A stretch of DNA of 64,000 nucleotides from CALNYS01 sp942490855 (lineage in GTDB: Bacteria > Planctomycetota > Phycisphaerae > Phycisphaerales > UBA1924): the NCBI GenBank assembly GCA_942490855.1, contig CALNYS010000001.1, forward strand, positions 62,001-126,000, written 5' to 3'. A program made the position numbers and the translations under genes. The notes under the pieces were generated by a model that was given only the letters and a program-made list of their open reading frames with translations, searched no databases and was not told the origin of the DNA. Shown in pieces: positions 7,461 through 15,481 of this stretch. Positions within the stretch are counted from its first letter, which is position 1, and each line of letters begins with the position of its first letter.

Positions 7461-7546
7461 GGGCGCCACTACTCGACGCGAAGCGGCGCAGTAGTGCTCT
7501 GGACTCAACGCACTACTGCGCTCCTGCGGAGCGAGTAGTGGCGCCC
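7461..7546. repeat. 86-bp double-hairpin (REPIN-like) element, copy 3
   Basis: Third copy, with perfectly paired outer termini GGGCGCCACTACTCG and CGAGTAGTGGCGCCC. Its core matches copy 1. It lies 5 nt before the end of the small zinc-ribbon gene on the minus strand and could act as its 3' stem-loop. Confidence 0.85.
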
Positions 7547-7551
7547 GAGAG

Positions 7552-7836
7552 TCACGCGGAGTCCGAGCTCTCCCCGCACTCCGGACACACCGCGCCCTCA
7601 AGCCCCTTCAGCGAATACCCGCAGCTCGCACACACGCCGGCCGGAGGCGGCGCTGTCATCAGCGAGTAGACGATGCCACCGAGCAGCCCGATCCCCGAGC
7701 CGATCGACGGGCCGAGCGCGACCCACAGGGGGATGTTGCCGGTGACGGCGCCGACTGTCGCGCCGAACGCGGTCCCGAGCCCCGCGCCGATCGCGAGTCC
7801 CAGGGCGATGTGGATGGGGTTCAGGCGTTCAGACAT
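7552..7836 (-). CDS. Small membrane protein with C-terminal zinc ribbon
   Basis: Protein of 94 residues with two glycine-rich membrane helices (about 7-31 and 36-60) and a C-terminal zinc ribbon CASCGYSLKGLEGAVCPECGE. The ribbon (C-x-x-C-G-Y-x-L-x-G-L...C-P-E-C-G) is a type common in Phycisphaerae small membrane proteins, also seen at 8838-9338 and 10969-11442. A TAGAGT box lies exactly 6 nt before the ATG, which fixes the start and implies a leaderless mRNA. The function is unknown. Confidence 0.7.
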   Translation of the reverse strand: MSERLNPIHIALGLAIGAGLGTAFGATVGAVTGNIPLWVALGPSIGSGIGLLGGIVYSLMTAPPPAGVCASCGYSLKGLEGAVCPECGESSDSA

Positions 7837-7842
7837 GCCGGG

Positions 7843-7848
7843 ACTCTA
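7843..7848 (-). promoter_or_regulatory. -10 box TAGAGT, leaderless start
   Basis: TAGAGT, then CCCGGC, then ATG on the minus strand. The spacing of 6 nt puts the transcription start at or next to the start codon. Confidence 0.6.
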
Positions 7849-7946
7849 ACGCAGAACGCCCCACGCCCCTCGCGCGCCACACGGAGAATGGGCGTATGCG
7901 CGGGAGGCATGGGGCGTGTCTACTGAAGGGGAAATCGGTGCGGCGT

Positions 7947-8585
7947 CTAGCGCCGTCGGCGGAGGCCGATGACGCTCGCGACGCCGAAGAGCGCGCCGGT
8001 CGCGGGCGCCGGGATCACCTCGGCGCGGACCTCGTTCCAGCCAACGCTGAACACGCCGTCGCTGAACGCGAAGAGGGCGTTCTTCGTCTGGTCGAACGCG
8101 TTGAAGTTGTAGGACTCGGGGAGCGAGTAGTTGTCCCAGAGGTTGCCGCTAAACGAGGCGAAGTTGATGAACACGTTGCTGAAGACGGACCCGCCCATGT
8201 CGGCGAGATCGACGGTGTCGGGCTTCGGGTTCGTGAACTGGTACGTCGAGGCGACGGCGGCGACCTGGAACTGGATGCCGTCGGTGTTGCTGAGGTCGTC
8301 GTATTTGTTGATCTGCCCGAAGTCGCCCGTGTCGGACGTGTCCCACGCGCCGCTCTCGAAGCTGATGCTCTTGAGCGCGTCGATGTAGAACGCCTGGCGG
8401 CTGATCACCCGTTGGCGCGGCGAGGCCGATTCGTATTCGAACACCATCCTCATGTCCTGCCCGACCGTGAACCCGCCGAGATTCGAAGTCTCAACCGTTC
8501 CCTCGGCGGTGATGCGGACGACGGTGGCGTGGGCGCTCCCGGCGAGGAGGGCAGAGGCGGCGGCGACAGCAAGGGGCATGTTCAT
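7947..8585 (-). CDS. Secreted protein with PEP-CTERM-like anchor
   Basis: Exported protein of 212 residues. A signal peptide (MNMPLAVAAASALLAGSAHA) is followed by a beta-rich body without recognised domain. The C-terminal sorting signal is PAPATGALFGVASVIGLRRRR (Pro-rich, hydrophobic helix, Arg cluster), a PEP-CTERM variant common in Planctomycetota. Such tails are cut by exosortase-type enzymes in other bacteria; none is encoded here. The ATG at 8585 has AAGAGAGAG upstream; a second ATG lies two codons later. The role of the body is unknown. Confidence 0.78.
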   Translation of the reverse strand: MNMPLAVAAASALLAGSAHATVVRITAEGTVETSNLGGFTVGQDMRMVFEYESASPRQRVISRQAFYIDALKSISFESGAWDTSDTGDFGQINKYDDLSNTDGIQFQVAAVASTYQFTNPKPDTVDLADMGGSVFSNVFINFASFSGNLWDNYSLPESYNFNAFDQTKNALFAFSDGVFSVGWNEVRAEVIPAPATGALFGVASVIGLRRRR

Positions 8586-8606
8586 CGTTGACTCTCTCTT
8601 CTGTTG

Positions 8607-8628
8607 GTGAACGGAGTGCGACGTTCAC
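8607..8628. promoter_or_regulatory. Inverted repeat GTGAAC-N10-GTTCAC before secreted gene
   Basis: Perfect 6-bp inverted repeat with a 10-nt spacer, 21 nt upstream of the ATG of the secreted protein gene. It could be an operator or a leader hairpin. The remainder of the 8586-8837 gap shows a TTGACG hexamer at 8799 but no gene. Confidence 0.3.
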
Positions 8629-8837
8629 GGGCTTGTGTGTGAAGAGTGCCCCGGGCCCGGGGGCGTGCAATCGCAGCAGCGTCGAAACGAGCCGGAGCCC
8701 GGCGTGCGAAACGGCGCAACCGGGCGTCGGCGGGCAGGGGGGCTGCGGGGTGAGCATTTATCGGGCGATCCGCTCGTGTCTGCGTTGCGGACACAAAGTT
8801 GACGTCGCCCTAGCGCGTGCCAGATGATCTTCGAGCC

Positions 8838-9338
8838 ATGGCCCGTGCCGAACACCCTTTTAGCCCGCACTCGCCTGAGGACCAGCGTCTGGTGCGCGAT
8901 TTCCTCGCTACGCATGAGGTGCGTTGTCCGGCGTGCGCCTACATGCTTGCGGGGGCGCCCGAGGCGGTGTGCCCGGAGTGTGCTGAGCCGCTGCATCTTG
9001 AGCTGGCGAGCCGGTCTTCTGGGGCTTTCGGGCCGTGGGTGTTCGCGGTGATCTCCTTGTCTCTCGGGCTTGGGTTCTTCGGCACGATGAGCGCGATACA
9101 GGGGGCCGCATTCATCGCGCACCGACTGAGCCGGCAGAACACCGAGGCGTTTGTGTTCTTTACATCGCTGCTTATCGCTGCGCTCGTGCATGGCGTGCTG
9201 CTGCGCGTAACGATCCGTGCACGACCCCGATGGCAGGCTCAACGGCTGGCGAACCAGTGGTGGTGGGCGCGGGGGGTGTTCGCCTCTGTGTGCGTCGTGC
9301 AGATCGCGTTCGCCGGGTACTGGTTGTTCGTGAGCTGA
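8838..9338 (+). CDS. Zinc-ribbon membrane protein (paralogue of 10969-11442)
   Basis: Protein of 166 residues. The N-terminus R-D-F-L-A-T-H-E is followed by a zinc ribbon (CPACAYMLAG, then CPECAEPLHLE) and then by about four membrane helices. The gene at 10969-11442 has the same plan (RDFLATHD, CPLCDHGL, CPECGAPLHL, and R-A-R-P-R-W later), so they are paralogues. I chose ATG 8838 because it matches the N-terminal length of the paralogue; a GTG at 8817 is also in frame. The function is unknown. Confidence 0.7.
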   Translation: MARAEHPFSPHSPEDQRLVRDFLATHEVRCPACAYMLAGAPEAVCPECAEPLHLELASRSSGAFGPWVFAVISLSLGLGFFGTMSAIQGAAFIAHRLSRQNTEAFVFFTSLLIAALVHGVLLRVTIRARPRWQAQRLANQWWWARGVFASVCVVQIAFAGYWLFVS

Positions 9339-9348
9339 ACCCGGGCGG

Positions 9349-9354
9349 TAGACT
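9349..9354 (+). promoter_or_regulatory. -10 box TAGACT, leaderless start
   Basis: GCGGTAGACT, then TGCGTG, then ATG of the VOC protein. The 6-nt spacing implies transcription from the start codon. Confidence 0.6.
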
Positions 9355-9360
9355 TGCGTG

Positions 9361-9732
9361 ATGCCCACCATCACCTCGAACCACTACGTTCTCGCCGTCC
9401 CCGATCTCGAGCGTTCCGCCGAGTGGTACGCCCGTGTGCTCGGGTGCGAGCGCCAGGACGTGGACCCGGGGAACTGGGTCTTCATGGCGCGCGACGGGGT
9501 GACGTTCATGCTCGGGCGCTGCCCCGACGCGACCCCCATCGAGGACCTCGGCGACCACCAGTACTTCGCGTACCTCTGCGTTGACGACGTGGACGCCATG
9601 CACGAGCACGCCAAGAGCGTGGGCGCGAAGATTCAATTCCCTCCCCATACCGCTCACTACGGCATGCGCGAGTTTGCGCTCCACACCGTCGACGGGCACC
9701 GGATGATGCTCGCGACGAAGGTCAGCGGCTGA
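9361..9732 (+). CDS. VOC-family (glyoxalase/bleomycin resistance) protein
   Basis: Single VOC domain of 123 residues. It opens T-S-N-H-Y-V-L-A-V-P-D-L-E-R-S-A-E-W-Y, with a metal-type His in the first strand, and ends with an acidic/aromatic strand before HTVDGHRMML. Such proteins are metal-dependent lyases, isomerases or dioxygenases, or ligand binders. The substrate is not predictable. The leaderless TAGACT box sets ATG 9361 rather than the GTG just before it. It is convergent with 9781-10101. Confidence 0.85.
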   Translation: MPTITSNHYVLAVPDLERSAEWYARVLGCERQDVDPGNWVFMARDGVTFMLGRCPDATPIEDLGDHQYFAYLCVDDVDAMHEHAKSVGAKIQFPPHTAHYGMREFALHTVDGHRMMLATKVSG

Positions 9733-9741
9733 GGGAGAACA

Positions 9742-9771
9742 CGCGCCCGCCCCGTTCCCGGAGCGGGCGCG
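9742..9771. terminator. GC-rich stem-loop between convergent genes
   Basis: CGCGCCCGC paired with GCGGGCGCG (9 bp, 12-nt loop) between the stops of the VOC gene and the convergent small gene. No T run follows on either strand, so it may be a 3'-stabilising hairpin rather than a classical terminator. Confidence 0.4.
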
Positions 9772-9780
9772 CGGGGCACG

Positions 9781-10101
9781 TCAACGCTTGTCGGCGCGGC
9801 GCACGCGGTCGTGGATGCCCGCCGCGAAGCGCGCAGGCACCGCGCCCAGACGCTGGCGCCGGACGTCGAGGATGTCCGTTTCGCCGTTGGCGGTTTCCAC
9901 GAACACGAAGGGCAGGCAGACCGACGCCACCTTCACCGGGTAGTCGGTGTAGGACGGGACCTCCTGCGTGCGCAGCGTGCGCACGCCGCATTCGCAGTCG
10001 CGGAAGTGGTACTCCGAGATCTCGTGCAGCACCGCGACGTACCGCCCGACGGAGAGGTCTTCGGGGGCGATCGCGCGGGTCGATTCGATACGGCTGGTCA
10101 T
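9781..10101 (-). CDS. Hypothetical cytoplasmic protein
   Basis: Protein of 106 residues without signal or membrane segment. It is beta-rich, with E-D-L-S-V-G-R-Y-V-A-V-L-H-E-I, then a CxCG motif (DCECGVRT), and ends in a basic tail RRADKR. ATG 10101 was selected because GAGGAG lies 9-10 nt upstream; an earlier in-frame ATG at 10161 lacks a ribosome site. The family is not recognised. The 257 nt upstream to 10359 hold G-rich sequence and no gene. Confidence 0.6.
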   Translation of the reverse strand: MTSRIESTRAIAPEDLSVGRYVAVLHEISEYHFRDCECGVRTLRTQEVPSYTDYPVKVASVCLPFVFVETANGETDILDVRRQRLGAVPARFAAGIHDRVRRADKR

Positions 10102-10358
10102 AACGAGAAGCTCCTCGCAGAGGAGTGAAAACGAACAGCACGCCAGCAGGCGTGACGACACGGAGAGTGGGTTGAAGCAGGGGGGGGAGGGGGCGTTAGC
10201 CGGCGAGGTGGCGCAGCCACAGCGCGGGGTTGTGTCCGCCGCGTTGTGTGCTTTGACGTTCGCGCACCGTTCGCTCCTCAGGTCGAGCCGAGGATTATGC
10301 GCGCACGCGCCGCGGATGCAACCCCAAACCTCGAAGTTTCGAGTACAAGTCGCAGCGC

Positions 10359-10967
10359 ATGACCGACCACGCCTGGCGCCAACCCGCCCGTCTCGAGAAC
10401 GAGCACGTCGCGCTCGAGCCCCTGCGCGAAGACCTCGCGCCGGAGCTCATCGCAGCCGCCGACTCGCCCGAAACCTTCCGCTACTTCTCCCGCGGGCCCG
10501 ATCCCTTCGACGGATCGGGCATGCGGGCCTTCATCGCGTTCCTGCTGGGGCCGGCCGAGACGCTGCCCTTTGCCGTCGTGGACCGCTCCTCCCAGCGCTA
10601 CGTGGGCGTCACGACCTACTACGACCTCCGCCCCGCCCACGCCTCGCTCGAGATCGGCTGGACGTGGTACGCCCCCTCGGCACGCGGGACGGCCGTCAAC
10701 CCCGCCTGCAAGCGCCTCCTGCTCGGGCACGCCTTCGACACCCTGGGCGCCCACCGCGTCGCCCTGCGCACCGACGAGCGGAACACCGCGAGCCGGCGCG
10801 CGATGGAAAAGCTCGGCGCCCAGCACGAGGGACTCTGGCGCGAGCACGTCGTGATGCCCGACGGGCACCGGCGCACCAGCGCGTACTACTCCATCCTCCG
10901 CCCGGAGTGGCCGGGCGTGAAAGCCGCATTGGACGAACGCCTCGCGTCGGCAGGGCGTACCCCCTGA
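10359..10967 (+). CDS. GNAT N-acetyltransferase, RimJ/RimL type
   Basis: Acetyl-CoA-dependent acetyltransferase of 202 residues. The order is typical of the RimJ/RimL group: N-terminal L-E-N-E-H-V-A-L-E-P-L, central Y-V-G-V-T-T-Y-Y-D, E-I-G-W-T-W-Y in strand 4, and V-A-L-R-T-D-E-R-N-T-A-S-R-R-A-M-E-K-L-G-A near the CoA site. The substrate (ribosomal protein N-terminus, aminoglycoside or other) cannot be assigned. The next gene starts 1 nt after its stop, so they form an operon. Confidence 0.88.
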   Translation: MTDHAWRQPARLENEHVALEPLREDLAPELIAAADSPETFRYFSRGPDPFDGSGMRAFIAFLLGPAETLPFAVVDRSSQRYVGVTTYYDLRPAHASLEIGWTWYAPSARGTAVNPACKRLLLGHAFDTLGAHRVALRTDERNTASRRAMEKLGAQHEGLWREHVVMPDGHRRTSAYYSILRPEWPGVKAALDERLASAGRTP

Positions 10968-10968
10968 G

Positions 10969-11442
10969 ATGCCCGAGCCAGACAACGATCACGCCGCCCT
11001 CCGCGACTTCCTCGCGACCCACGACGCGACGTGCCCGCTGTGCGATCACGGGCTGCGCAGCGTCCCTGAGCCGCGCTGCCCCGAGTGCGGCGCCCCGCTC
11101 CACCTCGCCGTCGCTTCCGTGCAAACCAGCCCCGGCCCGTGGCTCCTCGCGATCTGCTCGTGGACCCTCGCCCTCGGGTTCGACAGCGTCGTCGCGCTCT
11201 TCATGACGATCGGGGTGGTCGTCGCCCGCCCGCCCCTGTCGCAGGGGTACCCCTACATCTTCGTCGCCACGTTCCTCACGCTCTCGGTCGCCTCCGCGAT
11301 CGGTCTGCTCCGCGTGATCCGGGCGCGCCCGCGCTGGAACGCGAAGCCCCGACGCGCCCAGTGGCGCGACGCCGGGATCACCTTCGTGAGCGTCGCCGCG
11401 CTCCACGCCGCCGTGGGCGCCACCATCCTCGTCAGCGGGTGA
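10969..11442 (+). CDS. Zinc-ribbon membrane protein (paralogue of 8838-9338)
   Basis: Protein of 157 residues. Residues 9-17 (ALRDFLATH) are followed by a zinc ribbon (CPLCDHGL, then CPECGAPLHL) and four hydrophobic segments. Near residue 120 a conserved R-A-R-P-R-W is shared with its paralogue at 8838-9338. It follows the acetyltransferase gene by 1 nt. The function is unknown; the ribbon and multi-helix plan suggest a metal-binding membrane protein. Confidence 0.7.
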   Translation: MPEPDNDHAALRDFLATHDATCPLCDHGLRSVPEPRCPECGAPLHLAVASVQTSPGPWLLAICSWTLALGFDSVVALFMTIGVVVARPPLSQGYPYIFVATFLTLSVASAIGLLRVIRARPRWNAKPRRAQWRDAGITFVSVAALHAAVGATILVSG

Positions 11443-11448
11443 AGCCGC

Positions 11449-11454
11449 TACCAT
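11449..11454 (+). promoter_or_regulatory. -10 box TACCAT, leaderless start
   Basis: TACCAT, CGAGGC, ATG of the dipeptidase gene, with a 6-nt spacer. The box begins 7 nt after the upstream gene's end. Confidence 0.6.
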
Positions 11455-11460
11455 CGAGGC

Positions 11461-12552
11461 ATGCCCTGGCTCGACGCTCATCTTGACCTCGCGTGCCTCG
11501 CCGTCGGTGGGCGCGACATGACCCTGCGCGACCCCATCAAGGCCGGCGGGCCCTTCCAGCCCGGCAGCGTGACGATCCCCACGCTCCTGCGCGGCGGCGT
11601 CCCATGCGCCCTCGCCACGATCTTCACCGAAGCCGACGGCGACGGGCCCGAGGGCTACCCCGCCGGCGACGCCGAGGCCGCGCACAAACGCGGACGCGCC
11701 CAGCTCGAGGCCTACCTCACCTGGCGCGACATGGGGCTCCTCGAACTCGACCTCCCCGGCGTGCTCAAGGCCGACAAGAACGTCGGCGAGATCCGCGGGG
11801 GCATGGGCGTCGTCGAGTTCGTCCCCGACGACCCCGTCGCCCGGCTCGCCAAAGACGGCAAGCTCCACGTCGGGATCCTCATGGAGTGCGCCGACCCCAT
11901 CCGCACCCCCGACGAACTCCCGTGGTGGGTCGAGCGCGGCGTCATCATGGTCGGTATGGCGTGGTGGCGCGGCTCCCGCTACGCCGGCGGGAACGGGCAG
12001 CCCGGCGTGGGCCTCTCCGACCTCGGCAAAGAGCTCGCGACCGTCATGGACCACCTCGGCGTGCTCCACGATCTCTCCCACCTCTCCCAGCAGGCGACCG
12101 ACGATCTTCTCGCGCACACCGACGCGGTCGTCGTCGCGTCGCACTCCAACTGCCGGGCGCTCGTCGAGCCCGCCGACGAACGCCACCTCGCCGACGAGAC
12201 GATCAAGGAGATCGGGCGACGCGGCGGCGTGGTGGGCGTCAACCTCGTCTCGAGCTTCCTCCGCTCCGGGATCGCCCACGAGGGGGACGACCGCGCGACC
12301 CTCGACGACGTCATGGCGCACGTCGATCGCATCTGCGACCTCATGGGACGGCGCGACGGCGTGGGCCTGGGCTCCGACGCCGACGGCGGCTTCTCCCGCG
12401 AGCGCCTCCCCGAAGAGATCAACGGACCCGCCGACTTCGAGAAGATCGCCCTCGCACTCCGCGCCGAGGGCTGGACCGACGCCGAGATCGACGGCTTCCG
12501 CTGGCGCAACTGGGCCGGCGTCCTCACCCGCAAAGCCACCGCGCTCAGCTAG
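11461..12552 (+). CDS. Membrane dipeptidase (peptidase M19)
   Basis: Zinc-dependent dipeptidase of the M19 (renal dipeptidase) family, 363 residues, TIM-barrel metallo-hydrolase. Visible metal-site elements are D-A-H-L-D (His7, Asp9), the H-D-L-S-H segment near residue 202, the V-V-A-S-H-S-N-C-R-A-L segment near residue 221 and G-L-G-S-D-A-D-G-G near residue 303. The length is normal. No signal peptide is evident despite the family name, so it is probably cytoplasmic. Transcription starts at the ATG if the TACCAT box is used. Confidence 0.9.
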   Translation: MPWLDAHLDLACLAVGGRDMTLRDPIKAGGPFQPGSVTIPTLLRGGVPCALATIFTEADGDGPEGYPAGDAEAAHKRGRAQLEAYLTWRDMGLLELDLPGVLKADKNVGEIRGGMGVVEFVPDDPVARLAKDGKLHVGILMECADPIRTPDELPWWVERGVIMVGMAWWRGSRYAGGNGQPGVGLSDLGKELATVMDHLGVLHDLSHLSQQATDDLLAHTDAVVVASHSNCRALVEPADERHLADETIKEIGRRGGVVGVNLVSSFLRSGIAHEGDDRATLDDVMAHVDRICDLMGRRDGVGLGSDADGGFSRERLPEEINGPADFEKIALALRAEGWTDAEIDGFRWRNWAGVLTRKATALS

Positions 12553-12621
12553 AGGCCCCGCCGGGTGAATCCGCCCGGGCGCCTCAGGCGAAACCCCCCG
12601 TGTGCCTCGTGGAGGGTCCTC

Positions 12622-13884
12622 ATGCGCTCGCTCGTCCCCATCGCCGTTCTCGCTCTCGCGTCGCACGCCGGCGCCCAGCCCATGTACTTCTCGGCGCGCA
12701 CGCTCCCGACGGGCTCGAGCCCCGAGAGCGTCACGGTCGCGGACCTCAACGCCGACGGGCGCCCCGATCTCCTCAGCGCCGACTCCGGCTCCGGCCGACT
12801 CACGATCTACTACGCCGGCGACGACGGGTTCACAACCCCGACCACCCTCAGCGTCGGCGCCGGCGTCTTCGAGGCCCGCGTCGCGGACCTCAACAGCGAC
12901 GCGCTCCCCGACCTTGTCGTGGCGCGCATCGGTTCCTTCGGCGGGGGAGGCGACGTCGCCGTGCGCCTCGCGATCGCGCCCGGCGTCTTCGCGCCCGAGA
13001 CCGTCATCGCCAGCGGCGACACGCCCGTCGCCCTCGACGTCGCGGACCTCAACAACGACGGCCTGCTCGACGTCGTCGCCGTCGACAGCGGGTTTAACGG
13101 CGGGGGGGACGAGCTGTTCGTCCTCTACGCGATGGGCGCCGGCGCATACGCGCCGCCCGTGCGCTACCCCGCGGGGGACTACCCCTCCGACATCGTTGTC
13201 GCCGACATCGACGCCGACGGGCGCGTTGATCTCGTCGTCGCCAGCGCGGCGAGCGGGACCGTCGGCATTCTCTACGGCGGCGCGGGCGGCGTCTTCGCTC
13301 CGATGCAAGCCTTCCCCTCCGGCAGCGGGCCGCGAGGCGTCGCGGTCGCCGACGTCAACGCCGACGGCCGCCTCGACATCGCCACCGCCAACGGCATCGG
13401 GACCGCCGACGCCTCGCTGCTGCTCGCCAGCGGCCCGGCTTTCGCGTCGGAACAGCGCCTCAGCGTCGGCGCCTTCCCGACGTCGATCGTCCTCGCCGAT
13501 CTCAACTCCGACGGCGCCATCGACCTCGTTACCGCCAACCGCTCCTCCGCCGACGTCAGCGTGCGCCTCGGCGACACCACGGGCGCCTTCGCGCCGCCCC
13601 GCAGCGTCCCCGCCGGCGCGGGCGCGAACTTCGTCGTGTGCGCCGACGTCAACCGCGACGGGCGCCCCGACCTCGTCGTCGCCAACGTCGGGAGCAACAC
13701 GCTCACGCTCCTTCTCGCCGCCACGCCCGATCTCACCAGCGACGCCGTCGTTGACGCGCTCGACCTCGCCCGGCTCCTTGCGCTGTGGGGACGCCCCGAA
13801 GCGGATCTCAACGCCGACGCGACGACCGACGCCGACGACCTCGCGCTCCTCCTCGACGCCTGGGGCCCGCTTGCCCCCAAATAG
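12622..13884 (+). CDS. Secreted FG-GAP/VCBS repeat protein with GC-type dockerin tail
   Basis: Exported protein of 420 residues. A signal peptide ends near ASHAGA at residue 18. It is followed by repeated FG-GAP/VCBS units with the motif V-A-D-L-N-x-D-x-x-P-D-L-V-V-A (at least six), forming a seven-blade-like beta-propeller. The C-terminus is a dockerin-like tail (two calcium-type loops, D-A-V-V-D-A-L-D-L-A and D-A-T-T-D-A-D-D-L-A-L-L). ATG 12622 follows GGAGGG. In Phycisphaerae such tails are thought to attach secreted proteins to the surface. The ligand of the propeller is unknown. Confidence 0.82.
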   Translation: MRSLVPIAVLALASHAGAQPMYFSARTLPTGSSPESVTVADLNADGRPDLLSADSGSGRLTIYYAGDDGFTTPTTLSVGAGVFEARVADLNSDALPDLVVARIGSFGGGGDVAVRLAIAPGVFAPETVIASGDTPVALDVADLNNDGLLDVVAVDSGFNGGGDELFVLYAMGAGAYAPPVRYPAGDYPSDIVVADIDADGRVDLVVASAASGTVGILYGGAGGVFAPMQAFPSGSGPRGVAVADVNADGRLDIATANGIGTADASLLLASGPAFASEQRLSVGAFPTSIVLADLNSDGAIDLVTANRSSADVSVRLGDTTGAFAPPRSVPAGAGANFVVCADVNRDGRPDLVVANVGSNTLTLLLAATPDLTSDAVVDALDLARLLALWGRPEADLNADATTDADDLALLLDAWGPLAPK

Positions 13885-13911
13885 GGGGCTATCGCGCCCC
13901 CGAGTGCTCCG

Positions 13912-13917
13912 TACACT
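13912..13917 (+). promoter_or_regulatory. -10 box TACACT
   Basis: TACACT 39 nt before the ATG at 13956; the leader carries GGAGG 7 nt before the start. This is a conventional promoter-plus-Shine-Dalgarno arrangement. Confidence 0.4.
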
Positions 13918-13955
13918 CGTCTCCGCGTAGCCCTGCGTGGTCCGGAGGCGTGTGG

Positions 13956-14744
13956 ATGTCCAGCGGAACGATCAAGCTCACACTCGCGGCGGTCGTCTGT
14001 TTCGCCGGCGTCGTCATCGCCTACCGGGCGTACACCACCAACCTCGTCGCCCCGGCGCCCGAGCCCGAGCCGCCCGTTTCCGCGTCGCCCGACTACGAAG
14101 AGATCATGCCCGGCTTCGTCACCGCCGAGCACATGACCTTCAACGAGCGTCCCACGCCAGACAGCGTCCCGCGCGTCGCACGCGACGCCGCCGAGACGCT
14201 GCTCAGCGCCGCACCCACGCAGCTCAACGCGGACGCGGCGCTGAGCGAGCCCCGCCTGCTCGCCCTCGCCGACACGTTCGAGCGTCACCTGTCGGTCATC
14301 CTGTCCGCCGACTACGACGAGTGGCTGAGCTTCGCGGCGTCGGTGGGCGTGACGTTCACCGCGCCCGCAGGAGAAGAGGGCGGGCCGCCGACGCCCGAAC
14401 GCTTCGCGTCGCGCGCCCGGTCGTGCCGGCTCGCGCCGATCAACACCGACCACGTCTCCGCCCGCCCGCACGCGCTCAAGGGGCGCGAGGTCGAGTACGA
14501 CTCGATCGGGACATCCATGTTCGGCGCAGCGTTCAGCGATTACGGCGCGCCCCCGTCCGACAGCGCCGACGTCTACGAGATCATCATCCCGATGAAGCTC
14601 GAGCGCGTGCGCGACAGCGCGCCGGAGCGGAAGATGAATATGTGCTTCGCGTACGCGTGGTCGCGCCAGCTCCAGCGGTGGATCCCGTGCGGGCTCACCG
14701 GGCAGACGGATGTCGGCGCCCACTACTCACCCATCGGGTACTGA
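13956..14744 (+). CDS. Membrane-anchored hypothetical protein
   Basis: Protein of 262 residues with one N-terminal membrane anchor (TLAAVVCFAGVVIAYRAYTT, residues 8-28), a Pro-rich linker and an extracytoplasmic domain. The domain is mostly helical, then beta-rich near the end (EIIIPMKLERVRD, NMCFAYAWSRQLQRWIPCGLTG). The family is not recognised. Its stop is 1 nt from the prepilin-like gene that follows, so they form an operon; it may be a partner of that pseudopilin. GGAGG precedes the ATG. Confidence 0.65.
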   Translation: MSSGTIKLTLAAVVCFAGVVIAYRAYTTNLVAPAPEPEPPVSASPDYEEIMPGFVTAEHMTFNERPTPDSVPRVARDAAETLLSAAPTQLNADAALSEPRLLALADTFERHLSVILSADYDEWLSFAASVGVTFTAPAGEEGGPPTPERFASRARSCRLAPINTDHVSARPHALKGREVEYDSIGTSMFGAAFSDYGAPPSDSADVYEIIIPMKLERVRDSAPERKMNMCFAYAWSRQLQRWIPCGLTGQTDVGAHYSPIGY

Positions 14745-14745
14745 C

Positions 14746-15480
14746 ATGCGCCGCGCGTTCTCCCTTGTCGAGATCCTCGTGACGATCGGCATCATCGCCG
14801 TGCTCATCGCCATCCTCATCCCCGCGCTCGCGGGCACAAAGGAGTCGGCGTCGGAGCTGAAGTCGCTCGCGAACCTGCGCTCGATCGGGCAGCTCCTGGC
14901 TAACCACGCGGCTGAAAACAACGGTGCGTACCCGTTCTACGAACCGGGTAGCGAGTTGCGCTGGGGCCCCGACGGTGAGCAAGGAACGACGATCAATGAC
15001 CTCCCGTGGGAAGCCCGCGAGCAATGGGCGGCGCTCGACAGCGTGCGCGCGGTCGCGCCGTGGAGAGAGAACTACGAGAGCTGGCTCTCGCCCGGCGTCG
15101 AGCCGCACCCCGAGGGCGCGTGGGTGCAGGAAGATTCCCACGGGCGGTTCACCCGCTGGCCCTCGTACCAGTACAGCAACTCGTTCATCGGGAAGCCCGC
15201 GGTGTGGAGCGAGAACCGCCCCGATTTCTTTGATTCCGCGCAGAAGCACGCGCTGGCCGACGTCCGGTTCCCATCGCAGAAGGTCGTGATGTGGGATGAG
15301 GACCGCGAGTACCTGCTCCCCGAGCCGCACGCCGACGATCCTCGCCCCGTTCTCTTCGCGGATACTTCTGCATCGTTGCGCCTGGATGCAGACGCGACGC
15401 CGCCCGTCCGCAACCCGGCGGTGTTTCCGGCGCGTGTCTACAACGACACGCCCAGCGGCATCCACGGGCGAGACTTCTAA
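14746..15480 (+). CDS. Prepilin-like protein with N-terminal methylation/cleavage site
   Basis: Protein of 244 residues beginning MRRAFSLVEILVTIGIIAVLIAILIPAL. That is a type III signal, cut between Ala4 and Phe5, with Glu5 of the mature protein present and a helix of about 20 residues. The remainder resembles Planctomycete pseudopilin-like proteins. The residue before the cut is Ala rather than Gly. It is separate from the large pilus operon at 39-57 kb. It is co-transcribed with the upstream anchored protein. Stops of this and the convergent gene are 1 nt apart. Confidence 0.82.
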   Translation: MRRAFSLVEILVTIGIIAVLIAILIPALAGTKESASELKSLANLRSIGQLLANHAAENNGAYPFYEPGSELRWGPDGEQGTTINDLPWEAREQWAALDSVRAVAPWRENYESWLSPGVEPHPEGAWVQEDSHGRFTRWPSYQYSNSFIGKPAVWSENRPDFFDSAQKHALADVRFPSQKVVMWDEDREYLLPEPHADDPRPVLFADTSASLRLDADATPPVRNPAVFPARVYNDTPSGIHGRDF

Positions 15481-15481
15481 C

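Noticed and set aside
6586..7546. CRISPR array, suggested by regularly recurring repeats
   Set aside because: Units are 86 bp with internal dyads, separated by genes or unequal distances, and there are no cas genes.
10696..13308. Very long open frame on the minus strand (870 codons)
   Set aside because: Antisense to GNAT, dipeptidase and FG-GAP genes. It has low-complexity Gly/Ala/Arg/Val/Asp composition and no family motif, the expected shadow of high-GC coding DNA.
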